DNA of 64,000 nt from Rhodothermia bacterium. GTDB lineage: Bacteria; Bacteroidota; Rhodothermia; Balneolales; Balneolaceae. The notes below the pieces were generated by a model that was not told the origin of the DNA, did no database searches, and saw only the letters and a list, made by a program, of their open reading frames with translations. This document shows, one piece after another, positions 8,345 through 18,387 of the stretch. Both the position numbers and the translations under genes were made by a program. Within the stretch, counting starts at the first letter, position 1; each line of letters begins with the position of its first letter. The stretch covers positions 1-64,000 of the forward strand of contig JAUICM010000002.1 in the NCBI GenBank assembly GCA_030427885.1, in the 5' to 3' direction.

Positions 8345-9460
8345 ATGATTTCCCGATATAATCTGACTATACTGATCGCCTCTTCTTGGTTGATTGCCTG
8401 TCTTGGCTCACCTTCAGGTCTGGATTGTCCCTCATCTGAAACACCTTGTGGTTCGGAAATTGCACACAATGTAACTCAATACGTGATCGCTACTAACAGG
8501 ATCATAGAAGTGTATACTCCTCCAAATTACGACCCCGAAACAGAATATCCTGTGCTACTGTTGAATGACGGAGAGTCCATGTTTGGGCAATCCAGCTGGG
8601 AGTTAAATAAAATTTTAGATGATCTTATTGCCACAAAGAAAATTGAACCGATCATAGCTGTGGCAGTGTATGTGCACGCAAATCGAAATAATTGGTATAT
8701 CCCTTACGACGATGGATGGATAACCAGCAATTGGGGGCCTTATGTACCCAAAGCTGAAGAATATGCGGATTACATTTTCGATCAGGTACTGCCTTTCGTG
8801 AAAGAAAATTTTAAAGTTAACACAGAACGTACCGGTATGATGGGGGCTTCTCTTGGGGGTTTAATCTCTACCTGGATGGGAATCAAATATCCTGATCAGA
8901 TACAATATTCTGCAGGCTTGTCAGGTTCGCTCTGGGTGGATGATTATGCCATTTTTGATGAAGTGACATCCCCATTCGAAGACGGCCAGAAATTCTGGTT
9001 TGATATTGGAGCCGTTACGGGCGAATGGAATTATTACGTACCACTTCTCCGTGCCCTTGATGATGCAGGAGCTACCCCCGGAGTACAGAGTTTTTACTAT
9101 GAAGACCCTGAAGGACGACACGCTGCTTATTACTGGGTGCGCCGAATTCACTTCCCACTAATTGCCTTTTATGGAATTGATCAAAATCCCGATCCTGTAT
9201 CTATGGAAGTGGTTCTGGAGTGCATCAACAGTTCTTCCAACCCTGGTTTGAAATTCAGACGAATGAACCCAATCATCAAACTTTCCAATGATCTCAAATA
9301 CTCTCTTGCACATACTGCTTCATATACCCTATTATCTGAAACAGGTGAGCTTGGAACTGAAGGAAGCTTCAAGAATGACCCTGACTACCAGATGAAAGTT
9401 ATGGTTGAATTTGAGAACTTCTCAAAGGAAGTGGTTATTCCTGCTGGATATTGCAGATGA
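8345..9460 (+). CDS. Secreted alpha/beta-hydrolase, esterase-D/enterochelin esterase family
   Basis: The 371-residue product starts with a hydrophobic segment ending in a possible lipobox (WLIAC, Cys about residue 19), so it is probably a lipoprotein. The esterase domain shows IEVYTPPNYDPETEYPVLLLNDGES, a nucleophile elbow GASLGG in GMMGASLGGLIS, and a likely catalytic His in DPEGRHAAYYW. The last 85 residues form an extra beta-rich domain outside the esterase fold. It stands alone upstream of lysine aminotransferase. No clear ribosome site precedes the ATG. The substrate is unknown; the family includes siderophore and acyl esterases. Confidence 0.8.
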   Translation: MISRYNLTILIASSWLIACLGSPSGLDCPSSETPCGSEIAHNVTQYVIATNRIIEVYTPPNYDPETEYPVLLLNDGESMFGQSSWELNKILDDLIATKKIEPIIAVAVYVHANRNNWYIPYDDGWITSNWGPYVPKAEEYADYIFDQVLPFVKENFKVNTERTGMMGASLGGLISTWMGIKYPDQIQYSAGLSGSLWVDDYAIFDEVTSPFEDGQKFWFDIGAVTGEWNYYVPLLRALDDAGATPGVQSFYYEDPEGRHAAYYWVRRIHFPLIAFYGIDQNPDPVSMEVVLECINSSSNPGLKFRRMNPIIKLSNDLKYSLAHTASYTLLSETGELGTEGSFKNDPDYQMKVMVEFENFSKEVVIPAGYCR

Positions 9461-9572
9461 ACTTACTGATTGAAGCCTGATACTATTTAAAAAAGCGCTT
9501 TTTTGATTGAGTGAGACCCGCATATTTGGTAGCTTACAATTAAACGAAAAACCATCAAAAGAGACTTAATTA

Positions 9573-10904
9573 ATGGCAATTACACATACGATTCAACCCG
9601 ACGAAGTAAGAAGTATTTTAGGCAAGCACCTCCTCACAGACGGTTTTAATATGGTATTAGATCTTCAGAACAGCAAAGGAGCTTATTTGAAGGATAAAAA
9701 AACCGGGCGCGAGTACCTCGACTTCTTCACCTTCTTTGCTTCAAATCCTTTAGGAATGAATCATCCAAAGATCGCAGAAGACAAAGATTTTGTCGCAAAA
9801 CTTGGACAGGTTGCCATTAACAAACCATCCAATTCGGATGTATATACTGAAGAACTCGCTGAATTCATGGAATCATTCAGTCGCGTTGCAGTACCCTCAT
9901 ATCTTCAACATTCATTTTTCATTTCAGGTGGGGCCCTCGCCGTTGAAAATGCGATGAAAGTAGCGTTTGACTGGAAAGTTCAGAAAAATTTTCAAAAAGG
10001 ATATCGGGTAGAAAAGGGACACAAAGTGCTTCATTTCGAAAAAGCCTTTCACGGACGTTCCGGGTACACCCTTTCTGTAACCAATACCATTCATGATAAG
10101 GTTAAGTACTTTCCAAAATTTGACTGGCCGAGAGTAATAAGTCCGGCAATGACCTACCCTTCCACCCCAGAACGTGTATCTCAGGTCATACAATCAGAGC
10201 AAATGGCAATAGCACAGGCGGAACGTTATTTTGAACAATTTAAAGATGATATAGCCTGCATTCTTATCGAACCTATTCAGGGGGAAGGAGGCGATCGACA
10301 TTTCCGCCCGCAGTTTCATGAGGCCTTACGTGAACTGGCAGATAAGCATGAAGCACTTCTTATTTATGATGAAGTGCAAACCGGTGTTGGATTAACAGGA
10401 AAGTTCTGGTGCCACGAACATTATGTAAAACCAGATATTCTCTCGTTTGGTAAGAAAGCCCAGGTGTGTGGGATTCTGGCTGGACCACGCGTAGATGAAG
10501 TTGAGACTAATTGTTTTAAAGTATCTTCCCGTATCAACTCAACCTGGGGCGGAAACCTCGTTGATATGGTTCGTTTCGGTCGGATCCTGAATATTATTGA
10601 TGAAGATAAGCTTGTTGAGAATGCCGCTGATGTTGGTAATTATCTCCAGACCCGACTGGAAGCTATTGCTGATGAAAACGAATTCGTCTCTAATCCGAGG
10701 GGAAAAGGATTACTTTGCGCTGTTGACCTCCCGGACAGTGATCTCAGAAATAAAGTGGTTACCAAGTGTAAAGAAAATGGATTGATGATACTTGGTTGCG
10801 GCCCCAATACTATTCGTTTCAGACCACCATTAACTATCAGTAAGTCACAAATAGATGACGGCCTCGATATCATCTCCAGCTCATTAAAAGAATCAATCGG
10901 CTGA
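9573..10904 (+). CDS. lat: L-lysine 6-transaminase
   Basis: Class III PLP aminotransferase moving the epsilon-amino group of lysine to 2-oxoglutarate, giving aminoadipate semialdehyde for lysine catabolism or secondary metabolism. The 443 residues fit the LAT subfamily: an N-terminal DGFNMVLDLQNSKGAYLKD, DFFTFFASNPLGMNHP, HFEKAFHGRSGYTLSVTNT, the cofactor-binding YDEVQTGVGLTGKFW and the PLP lysine in LSFGKKAQVCG. This is a different class-III subgroup from the ornithine enzyme at 3809. No other lysine-catabolic gene is adjacent. Confidence 0.92.
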   Translation: MAITHTIQPDEVRSILGKHLLTDGFNMVLDLQNSKGAYLKDKKTGREYLDFFTFFASNPLGMNHPKIAEDKDFVAKLGQVAINKPSNSDVYTEELAEFMESFSRVAVPSYLQHSFFISGGALAVENAMKVAFDWKVQKNFQKGYRVEKGHKVLHFEKAFHGRSGYTLSVTNTIHDKVKYFPKFDWPRVISPAMTYPSTPERVSQVIQSEQMAIAQAERYFEQFKDDIACILIEPIQGEGGDRHFRPQFHEALRELADKHEALLIYDEVQTGVGLTGKFWCHEHYVKPDILSFGKKAQVCGILAGPRVDEVETNCFKVSSRINSTWGGNLVDMVRFGRILNIIDEDKLVENAADVGNYLQTRLEAIADENEFVSNPRGKGLLCAVDLPDSDLRNKVVTKCKENGLMILGCGPNTIRFRPPLTISKSQIDDGLDIISSSLKESIG

Positions 10905-10970
10905 TATCCAGGTTTATTTTTTTGTTCAGGAATAGATACTTTCAGGCATAATCAGTCACTAAGGATCATT

Positions 10971-12212
10971 ATGCCCGGTACCTATAGGTTATTATTACTC
11001 TTCGTTATAGTTTTAATTGGACTTAGCACTTCCGAGGTTTCCGCTCAGGATACCCAAGACCCTGACGTACTCTTTAAACAGGCCCGCGATGCTGCATTTG
11101 TTGAGGATAATTATCCCAAAGCGATAGAACTCGGGAATCAGGCATTGGTCTTAGCTCCGGATTATCTCGATATAAAAGAATTTGTGGGAAGGGTTTATTT
11201 CTGGAATGGACAGAAAAAAAGATCAGCTAAAATGCTGGATGAAGTATTAGCTACTGATCCCAAAAGAGAACTATCCCGGGCAACCCTTGCCGATATTTAC
11301 ATCGAGGAGGCTCAATATTCTAAGGCAATTTCGTTAATGGAAGAGGGATTGAACTACTCTCCTTCTAATACCACTTTTCTTTTTAAGAAAGGCTATGCTC
11401 AGGAACTTTCAGGCAGGCCTAATCAGGCTATTCGAAGCTACCGGGCCGTGCAGAGCATTGAACCTACGTATCCCGGATTGCAGAATCGCATTGATGAGAT
11501 GGATATTAATCAATTGAATTGGGTAGCCAATGTTTCGGGCAGCTATACTTTCTTTGATAATGGCCTGGATCCATGGACTATAGGAAGAGCTGAACTTATC
11601 CGAAAAACTCAATTAGGATCATTTGGTGTTGCAGCTAATTTTGGCTCCCGTTTTAATCTGAATGATCAGGAACTGGAATTGAATGGCTACCCCATACTCA
11701 CCCAAAAAATGTATGGATATTTCAGTCTTGGCGTTTCTTCTAATGAATTCTTTCCTCAATACCGTATAAGTGCTTCGGTATTCCGTTCCTTTCCAAAGCG
11801 TATTGAAGGCTCGCTTGGTTACAGACGACTCGCTTTTGAAGCCCTGGATGTAGATATGCTCACATCATCGCTTACTAAATTCTATAGTTTCTACAGGGTT
11901 TCACTTAGGGGATTTCTGGCATTTACTGAAAATAGTACGAGTTATACCGGCATTATCAGTGGGCGGCGCTTTTTCAAAAACACAGATAATTTTTTAGAGC
12001 TCAGAGCTGGCTATGGTAATGCTGCAATTGAATACAATGTAGCTACTGATATCAATAACCTAAGTTCTTTTGAGCTCTCATTATTTGGACAGAAAAGCTT
12101 ATCAGAACAATTTTTGTTACAAGGTGAGTTTGGCTTTTATAATGAAGAGATCACGCCTGATAATTTCAGAAAGAGATATCAGATCCTGCTTGGCCTGAGC
12201 TATAAGTTCTGA
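10971..12212 (+). CDS. TPR plus YaiO-family outer-membrane beta-barrel protein
   Basis: The 413-residue product has a signal peptide (cleavage after EVSAQ, about residue 25), TPR repeats over about residues 30-180, and a YaiO-type barrel beginning NQLNWVANVSGSYTFFDNGLDPW and ending in Tyr-Lys-Phe, a typical terminal aromatic for barrels. A TPR-plus-barrel layout is also seen in PgaA-type polysaccharide exporters. The gene faces the operon of response regulator, HEAT protein and GT2, overlapping the GT2 3' end by 13 bases. That context supports a role in exporting or anchoring the GT2 polymer. Export itself is inference. Confidence 0.82.
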   Translation: MPGTYRLLLLFVIVLIGLSTSEVSAQDTQDPDVLFKQARDAAFVEDNYPKAIELGNQALVLAPDYLDIKEFVGRVYFWNGQKKRSAKMLDEVLATDPKRELSRATLADIYIEEAQYSKAISLMEEGLNYSPSNTTFLFKKGYAQELSGRPNQAIRSYRAVQSIEPTYPGLQNRIDEMDINQLNWVANVSGSYTFFDNGLDPWTIGRAELIRKTQLGSFGVAANFGSRFNLNDQELELNGYPILTQKMYGYFSLGVSSNEFFPQYRISASVFRSFPKRIEGSLGYRRLAFEALDVDMLTSSLTKFYSFYRVSLRGFLAFTENSTSYTGIISGRRFFKNTDNFLELRAGYGNAAIEYNVATDINNLSSFELSLFGQKSLSEQFLLQGEFGFYNEEITPDNFRKRYQILLGLSYKF

Positions 12213-13810
12213 GCAATATCCCCGATAATTTTAAATATATTTGGGGCATATCCCTGTTCCACTACTGAAGAATAGACTAAGAGTAACAACAGTATTGGAA
12301 TGATGATAACTACTGACCAATATCCGGCTGACTTCAGTTGTTTAATAAGCTCTTCCTTGGTCTTCTTTCTGTTAACAGATTCACTATCATTTGACTCTAA
12401 TCCCTTTCGGGTCATAACTCCCCATTTTTTGTCCCCTCTGAGAAATTTATAAAGGCCGCTAAATCGCCACATGGTGTGAACCTGTCTGAATCCCATGTTC
12501 TCGATAAATGCATAGAAAGAAAGCATCAGAACATCTTTAACTGAGGGGTATCGCCGGTAAGTAAACTCCTCACATATCACCGCACTCATCGATAGAATAA
12601 TGCCCAGTAAAATAGCCGATATCAAAAATAATGTGGTGAAAGTGGCATTCAGACTGCCTATCAAAATCACAATAAAAAAATAGGCGAATCCAAAAAGTTC
12701 AACGATAGGCCCGAGCAGTTCAACAAATACGAAATAAGGCATGGCCATAAACCCTAATCGACCAAATTTAGGCCTGAATAACATTTTCCGGTGTCTCCAT
12801 AGAGTGTCAGCCAGGCCCCTTTGCCAGCGATTTCGCTGTCGCCCCAATACTGACCAATCCTCAGGAACTTCGGTCCAGCAAACGGGCTCAGGAAGAAAAC
12901 GAATCCTGTAATCAAGATCACGCTCACGATAATATCTGTGCATACGTACCACCAGCTCCATATCCTCGCCAACAGTATCATGAAGATACCCACCTACTTT
13001 CATTACAGCTTCTCTGCTGAATACTCCGAATGCCCCTGAAATGATCAAAAGACTATCCAGATAATCCCAGCCAACCCTTCCAAACAGGTACGACCTTAGG
13101 TACTCTACTGCCTGAATCCTTCCAAGATAGGTTTTAGGCAACCCTACTTCTTTCACAATATAATCTTCGATCTTACATCCGTTTGCGATCCGAACGATAC
13201 CTCCGGCGGCTACCACATTCTCATCTTCAACAAATGCCTTCAAAAGTTTCTTTAGTACATCAGGATCCAAAATAGAATCAGCATCAATGGCACAAAGTAA
13301 TTCTTTGGTTGAAATGTTTATACCGGCATTCAAAGCATCAGCTTTCCTGCCATTTACTTTATCAACAACCTTGAGATTAGGGTAGCGATTTGACTTGAAT
13401 ACCGTTTTAATAGGTTTATGGCTCAATTTGAGTTTCTTGGGGGTCAAAATGGTATATAACTCAAAATGTTCGATCAGCCTCTCAAGGGTGGCATCGGAAC
13501 TTCCATCATTTATTACGATCACTTCAAAATCAGGATACTGTAGTTGCAATAGTGCTTCAACTGATGGAATAATATTTAATTCCTCATTGAATGCTGGTGC
13601 CAGGATACTAACGGGTGCGTAAAGCTCAGACTGGAATAAACCCGTCAGATTAAACACTTTGTTGTACTTTTCCTGCTTCTTTATATAAAAAAGTGAAACG
13701 AATACCAGTACGATATATGTAAGATTTACAATCAGAAAATAGAGAATAAAGAACCAGTTCAGAGGCTCTACAAAATTCACAAACTCCTGAAGTATGTCTT
13801 CCAGATTCAT
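12200..13810 (-). CDS. Processive-type family 2 glycosyltransferase
   Basis: Inner-membrane glycosyltransferase of 536 residues. It has an N-terminal transmembrane segment (about 18-44), a GT-A catalytic domain, and four or more C-terminal membrane helices. Catalytic signatures: NDGSSD (101-106), DAD metal-binding motif (176-178), GED (281-283) and QRxRW (325-329), the set found in polysaccharide synthases such as cellulose, poly-GlcNAc and hyaluronan synthases. No PilZ domain is present, so c-di-GMP control through that route is not indicated. Its start overlaps the HEAT gene stop by four bases. The sugar donor cannot be told from sequence. Confidence 0.88.
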   Translation of the reverse strand: MNLEDILQEFVNFVEPLNWFFILYFLIVNLTYIVLVFVSLFYIKKQEKYNKVFNLTGLFQSELYAPVSILAPAFNEELNIIPSVEALLQLQYPDFEVIVINDGSSDATLERLIEHFELYTILTPKKLKLSHKPIKTVFKSNRYPNLKVVDKVNGRKADALNAGINISTKELLCAIDADSILDPDVLKKLLKAFVEDENVVAAGGIVRIANGCKIEDYIVKEVGLPKTYLGRIQAVEYLRSYLFGRVGWDYLDSLLIISGAFGVFSREAVMKVGGYLHDTVGEDMELVVRMHRYYRERDLDYRIRFLPEPVCWTEVPEDWSVLGRQRNRWQRGLADTLWRHRKMLFRPKFGRLGFMAMPYFVFVELLGPIVELFGFAYFFIVILIGSLNATFTTLFLISAILLGIILSMSAVICEEFTYRRYPSVKDVLMLSFYAFIENMGFRQVHTMWRFSGLYKFLRGDKKWGVMTRKGLESNDSESVNRKKTKEELIKQLKSAGYWSVVIIIPILLLLLVYSSVVEQGYAPNIFKIIGDIAQNL

Positions 13811-14934
13811 TGGTTCATCTCCGGTTCATGTTTGAGAATTTCCACCAGGGTATTCAGGTATACTTTATTCTTAATATTAGCTCTTTCGATGATAGAATCT
13901 GTCTTGTATCCTGACCTTACCATAGCACTCATAATTGTAAAATCAAGATCCTCATTGTTACCCTGAATCTTTTCAAACAACTTCTGATCATTTTCATCAC
14001 CACCAAATGTACTTAGCACTTCTGCTGTGGGCTTTAGCACACTCACCTTTCGGGAATCCATCATTTTTCTGAGGTATGGTGCGGCCTCTTCATTATAGAA
14101 GTAACCCTGAGCTCTGATCAGTGCGATCTTAATTGAAGTTATGTTCCACTTTCTCTCTTTCGAAAGCAACAACTTGTAGAACAACTCACTAAGTTGAAAA
14201 TATCCAATTTCGGAAGCACCCAGGATCAGGATCGCCACGTTATCAGAGGGTACATCAGCCGAAAGAATGATCTTTCTCAGCGATTTTGCTTCAATATCGC
14301 GCTGGTCATCATGCTGATACTGAAATTTGAAAAGCAATTCCAGCAAAGCCATTTCAGATATTCGCTTCCTTTTTGACAGGGTAAACAAAGCATACTCTCT
14401 GTGTTCGATCTTCTTTGAACCCATTAAAGCTGATGCTGCTGAAAATGCAAGTAGCCGGTTTTTGTCCCTGACCATGTGTCTCAACTTCTGGATAACCCTG
14501 AAATTCACTAATCTTATATAGCTGAAGTAGTTACACGCTTTAACCCGTGCCACATCACTTCTTGAATCAAGTTGTTTAACATGATATTCGAAGATCGGAT
14601 CGATAAACAATAGCTGCCTTATTTTATTGGCATCCTCTCCCTGTAACTGATTCACAAGGTCAATGACTACTTTCTCAAAAACGGCATATTCTATTTTTTT
14701 ACCCTTGAAATGCCTTAGTATATCATCTTCTTTTCCTCCGGTCTCGAGATATTCAAGCACTATTGGATAGAAGTAAGCCGTGTAATGCTCCACTTTTCGT
14801 TCAATAATTCGGTGGCGCCATCTCATATACATTGAGCCAACAAGCAACACTACTGTAAACACAAGAAGAATGAGGAAAGTAAGCCAGAGAAGCTGAATAC
14901 TTATTTCATGTTGTGTTTGGAAGAAAGCCAGCAT
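13807..14934 (-). CDS. Membrane-anchored HEAT-repeat protein
   Basis: The 375-residue product has one N-terminal transmembrane helix (about residues 12-34), then a basic cytoplasmic stretch and alpha-helical HEAT-like repeats to the C-terminus (for example RVKACNYFSYIRLVNFRVI, LLAFSAASALMGS, SIKIALIRAQGYFYNEEAAPYLRKMM). No catalytic motif is visible. It lies between a receiver-only protein and a GT2 synthase, with one-base and four-base junctions, so it probably scaffolds the synthase or passes on the receiver signal. That partner role is inference. Confidence 0.72.
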   Translation of the reverse strand: MLAFFQTQHEISIQLLWLTFLILLVFTVVLLVGSMYMRWRHRIIERKVEHYTAYFYPIVLEYLETGGKEDDILRHFKGKKIEYAVFEKVVIDLVNQLQGEDANKIRQLLFIDPIFEYHVKQLDSRSDVARVKACNYFSYIRLVNFRVIQKLRHMVRDKNRLLAFSAASALMGSKKIEHREYALFTLSKRKRISEMALLELLFKFQYQHDDQRDIEAKSLRKIILSADVPSDNVAILILGASEIGYFQLSELFYKLLLSKERKWNITSIKIALIRAQGYFYNEEAAPYLRKMMDSRKVSVLKPTAEVLSTFGGDENDQKLFEKIQGNNEDLDFTIMSAMVRSGYKTDSIIERANIKNKVYLNTLVEILKHEPEMNQ

Positions 14935-14935
14935 A

Positions 14936-15316
14936 TCACGCTAATGAAAGCACTTTATGTAATCGAAGGATCAATTCATCTGGCCTGAATGGCTTCTCAA
15001 GGTATTCATCAACTTTAAGGTCAAAGCCTGTTTTCAGGTCATTTACCCTGTTTTTGCTGGTCAGCATGATAACTTTTGTATCTTTGGTATCCTGATCTTC
15101 CCGAATTCGTCGAAGAATCTCAAATCCGTTCATACTTGGCAACATTACATCAAGAATTACTACATCAGGTTTTAGTTCTCCAACAGCCTCATAACCATCT
15201 TTCCCATTTGCCCGATGTTCAAATTTGAAACCTTCACGTTTTATTTTGAACTCCACAAGCTTAGAGACAGCTATTTCATCCTCAACCAATAAAACCAACG
15301 GAGAGTCAATTCCCAT
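14936..15316 (-). CDS. Single-domain response regulator
   Basis: CheY-like receiver of 126 residues with no output domain. Visible residues: acidic pair E12-D13, phosphoacceptor D56 (VVILDVMLP), T86 (IMLTSK) and K108 (LEKPF). Being first in an operon with a HEAT protein and a GT2 synthase, it probably acts by protein-protein contact, making it a candidate phospho-switch for polymer synthesis. No kinase is encoded beside it. Confidence 0.9.
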   Translation of the reverse strand: MGIDSPLVLLVEDEIAVSKLVEFKIKREGFKFEHRANGKDGYEAVGELKPDVVILDVMLPSMNGFEILRRIREDQDTKDTKVIMLTSKNRVNDLKTGFDLKVDEYLEKPFRPDELILRLHKVLSLA

Positions 15317-15476
15317 AATCTGCCTTTAAATTAATCTGAAACGAAAATAGTTTACTTAACCCAGAATTAGAAATATTTGTTAATATATCGCATTCAATGA
15401 ATCCAAGTAAACAAATAAGAAAGCTCAATGCAAAGAAACCTGAAGAATTCCTAAGATATCAATACCCTTCAGCTTA

Positions 15477-17714
15477 TCAGTTGTCCATAGCATTTGGGAT
15501 CACCTTCTCGTAAATACCTGACATCTCAGATACTGCCAATTCACCTATCCCATCTATATTCAGTACAACCCCTTTTACCGTACCCAACACATGAGTTGGA
15601 ACACCCGCTTTTTGAAATCTCGAAAGTGTTTCTGGTAAATTATCCGCTTCAACAGTAATAACTACTCCTGACTGGGCTTCACTGAACAATACCTCATGAA
15701 TATCTCCTGAAACCTCTTCCAGAGACAATTCAGCTCCTTTTGAGCCATGAATGGCCATTTCAGCAAGAGTAATTGCAAGGCCACCATCAGAGATGTCATG
15801 TGCCGCTGTTATTAATCCTGATTGAATAGCTTCCAGTAATGAATTCTGAAGCTTCACTTCAAACTCAATATCAAGTTCCGGAGCATCTCCTTTTGTAAGA
15901 CCGTGTATAACTTTCAGGAATTCTGTTCCTCCCAATCCTTTACGATCCGCACCGATATAAATAACTACGTCGCCTTCATTTTTAAAACCAGGAGTAGTTG
16001 TATGGTTTTCAACATCGTCAATCAGGCCGAGCATTCCGATGATCGGAGAAGGGAATATCGCTCCATTTGGGTTTTCATTGTAGAAACTCACATTTCCACC
16101 TGTTACAGGCGTATTTAGTGCCAGACACGCTTCTCCCATTCCACCTAGTGCTTCCTTAAAGGTCCAGTATACTTCCGGCTTATATGGATTTCCAAAATTC
16201 AGGCAATTAGTGATCGCAAGAGGCCGGCCCCCGGAACAAACCACATTCCGTGCTGACTCGATCACAGCGATCTGACCACCACGTCTTGGATTCAGATACA
16301 CATATCTGCCATTACAATCGGTTTTAGCTACCAGGCCTCTTTTTGTGCCTTTAATTCGGATCACACCGGAATCTGAAGCCCCGGGGTAGTTCACTGTATT
16401 CGTTCTTACTGAAGTATCATATTGCTCGAATACCCATTTTTTGGATGCAATATTCGGGGAGTTCAATAATTTTTTAATGGTTTCAGCATGATCTGCAGGA
16501 TGTTCAAGACTTCCCAGATCGAAGTTTTGAGTCTCTTCCAGGTAGTCTGGTTTCTTTGTTTCCCGTACATACTGAGGAGCACCACCACCCAACACCAAAT
16601 GCTCTGCAGGGATATCGGCTTTTACTTCGCCTTCCTTCATATAGGTCACACGATCGGTATCTACCACTTCACCGATCACTACACCATGAAGATCCCATTT
16701 CTCATAAATATCGATGATCTCCTGCTCACGGCCTTTCTCTGAGACGATCAGCATTCGCTCCTGACTTTCAGATAGCAGTAATTCATAGGCGGTCATCCCA
16801 TCTTCTCGGGCAGGCACTTTATCAAGATCGATCAGCATCCCCTGTCCACCCTTTGCAGTCATCTCACTGGTTGAGCAGGCAATTCCAGCAGCTCCCATAT
16901 CCTGCATACCAACCACAGCACCAGTTTGAAGTGCTTCGAGGCTGGCCTCTAGTAACAATTTCTCAGTAAACGGATCTCCAACTTGTACGCTTGGTCGTTT
17001 TGCTTCACTTGCTTCACTGATCTCCTCAGAAGCAAATGTAGCGCCATGAATACCATCACGTCCGGTACTCGCACCAACTATGATCACCGGATTTCCTAAA
17101 CCTTCGGCAATAGCTGAAGCAGTTTCTCCGGCCTTTACGATCCCGATACTCATGGCATTCACGAGCGGATTACCTTCATAGCTTTCATCAAAGTATACTT
17201 CTCCGCCAATTACCGGAATGCCGAATGAGTTTCCATAATCACCAATTCCTCGTACTACGCCATCCAGCAGAAACCGAACTCTTGGGTTGTCCATGCTTCC
17301 GAATCGCAGGGAATTAAGACTGGCTACAGGACGTGCTCCCATTGTAAAAATATCCCGGTGGATACCACCCACTCCTGTTGCTGCTCCCTGATATGGCTCT
17401 ACCGCTGATGGATGGTTATGGCTTTCAATTTTAAATGCGCAGCCCAGGCCATCTCCAATATCAACTAATCCGGCATTCTCTTCCCCTGCTTCCACCAGCA
17501 AGTGTTCACCATCTCTTGGAAGTTTTTTCAATTCAATTATGGAATTCTTATAAGAACAGTGCTCGCTCCACATTACAGAGTACACACCAAGCTCCGTAAA
17601 TGTTGGTACCCGACCAAGCCGGGTTTTGATCATTTCAAATTCTTCTTCGTTGAGTCCGTGTTCTAGAGCTAGTTCCAGGGTTACTTCGGGTTCCTGCACT
17701 GTTGATTGAGCCAT
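15477..17714 (-). CDS. purL: Phosphoribosylformylglycinamidine synthase subunit PurL
   Basis: ATP-dependent conversion of FGAR to FGAM in purine synthesis. At 745 residues it is the small-type PurL that needs separate PurQ glutaminase and PurS subunits. Seen: [38 protein letters not shown] (nucleotide/substrate site), [18 protein letters not shown] and [16 protein letters not shown]. No glutaminase domain is present. It is monocistronic here, with other pur genes outside the window. A 216-base gap separates it from the divergent rrf2 gene. Confidence 0.97.
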   Translation of the reverse strand: MAQSTVQEPEVTLELALEHGLNEEEFEMIKTRLGRVPTFTELGVYSVMWSEHCSYKNSIIELKKLPRDGEHLLVEAGEENAGLVDIGDGLGCAFKIESHNHPSAVEPYQGAATGVGGIHRDIFTMGARPVASLNSLRFGSMDNPRVRFLLDGVVRGIGDYGNSFGIPVIGGEVYFDESYEGNPLVNAMSIGIVKAGETASAIAEGLGNPVIIVGASTGRDGIHGATFASEEISEASEAKRPSVQVGDPFTEKLLLEASLEALQTGAVVGMQDMGAAGIACSTSEMTAKGGQGMLIDLDKVPAREDGMTAYELLLSESQERMLIVSEKGREQEIIDIYEKWDLHGVVIGEVVDTDRVTYMKEGEVKADIPAEHLVLGGGAPQYVRETKKPDYLEETQNFDLGSLEHPADHAETIKKLLNSPNIASKKWVFEQYDTSVRTNTVNYPGASDSGVIRIKGTKRGLVAKTDCNGRYVYLNPRRGGQIAVIESARNVVCSGGRPLAITNCLNFGNPYKPEVYWTFKEALGGMGEACLALNTPVTGGNVSFYNENPNGAIFPSPIIGMLGLIDDVENHTTTPGFKNEGDVVIYIGADRKGLGGTEFLKVIHGLTKGDAPELDIEFEVKLQNSLLEAIQSGLITAAHDISDGGLAITLAEMAIHGSKGAELSLEEVSGDIHEVLFSEAQSGVVITVEADNLPETLSRFQKAGVPTHVLGTVKGVVLNIDGIGELAVSEMSGIYEKVIPNAMDN

Positions 17715-17885
17715 GAATGATATCGGATTGTGAGTTAGTTTTTTGAAGGCCTAAAGGTACAATGATTTCAGAAAAGATGAGGAACGAAAATTCATGCTTG
17801 AAAGAATTGATTTGGTAATAATCCCAGCTTTTTTAGAAAAATTTTTTCTAACCCCATTGCATCTAATGATTAAGGTTCTTAAAAT

Positions 17886-17915
17886 CTAATATCGATATTC
17901 GAATATGAATATTAG
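17886..17915. promoter_or_regulatory. 30-bp near-palindrome, candidate Rrf2 operator
   Basis: Outer arms CTAATAT (17886-17892) and ATATTAG (17909-17915) flank a perfect inner palindrome ATATTCGAATAT (17895-17906). In all, 26 of 30 positions are symmetric. It ends 16 bases before the rrf2 ATG, overlapping the expected promoter/leader, as in autoregulated Rrf2 genes. Confidence 0.6.
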
Positions 17916-17931
17916 AATTTAATAGAGGAGT

Positions 17932-18384
17932 ATGAAATTAGTCTCTCAGGGCGCTCAATACGCTATTTCAGCTATTATAGCTATTTCAAAACACCCGAAT
18001 GATGTGATATCAGCTTCGGAACTATCCAAACAACTAAGCTGTCCTTCGGCTTATCTGTCACAAATTCTGGCAAAACTGAAATCACCAGGAATTCTTAAAT
18101 CACAACGAGGTTTGAATGGTGGAGTCTATCTGGCTAAATCCCTTGAACAAGTGTCTGTTTATGATGTTATTGTAGCCATTGATGGGGATGAATTCTTCTC
18201 CACCTGCTTTATGGGTATTGAAGGGTGTGGCAGAATTGAACCGTGTCCCTTTCACAATTTTTGGTCAGTTCACCGCGAAGAGATCAAGATCTGGCTGCAG
18301 AACACCAGCTTTTCTGACACTGAAAAGGTTATGAGTCAGGCCTGGTTTGATGAGCGGTTGTCTTTTACGAGTGGAGCACTATAG
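17932..18384 (+). CDS. Rrf2-family regulator, probable Fe-S sensor of the cbb3 locus
   Basis: Winged-helix DNA-binding protein of 150 residues with the Rrf2 start (KLVSQGAQYAISAIIAIS) and recognition region ASELSKQLSCPSAYLSQILAKL. Cysteines C92, C99 and C105 are spaced almost exactly like the three cluster ligands of NsrR/IscR (one residue longer between the first two), so a redox-, oxygen- or NO-sensitive iron-sulfur cluster is likely. A GAGGAG ribosome site precedes the ATG. It ends three bases before ccoI, so it is probably co-transcribed with and controls the oxidase genes. A palindrome lies directly upstream. Confidence 0.88.
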   Translation: MKLVSQGAQYAISAIIAISKHPNDVISASELSKQLSCPSAYLSQILAKLKSPGILKSQRGLNGGVYLAKSLEQVSVYDVIVAIDGDEFFSTCFMGIEGCGRIEPCPFHNFWSVHREEIKIWLQNTSFSDTEKVMSQAWFDERLSFTSGAL

Positions 18385-18387
18385 ATT

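Noticed and set aside
15398-15517. Short plus-strand ORF starting ATG at 15398 at the end of purL
   Set aside because: About 39 codons, no ribosome site or recognisable product, and it runs into the purL 3' end.
17833-17851. AT-rich palindrome TTAGAAAAATTTTTTCTAA before rrf2
   Set aside because: Low-complexity A/T hairpin 80 bases from the gene; less convincing as an operator than the palindrome at 17886-17915.
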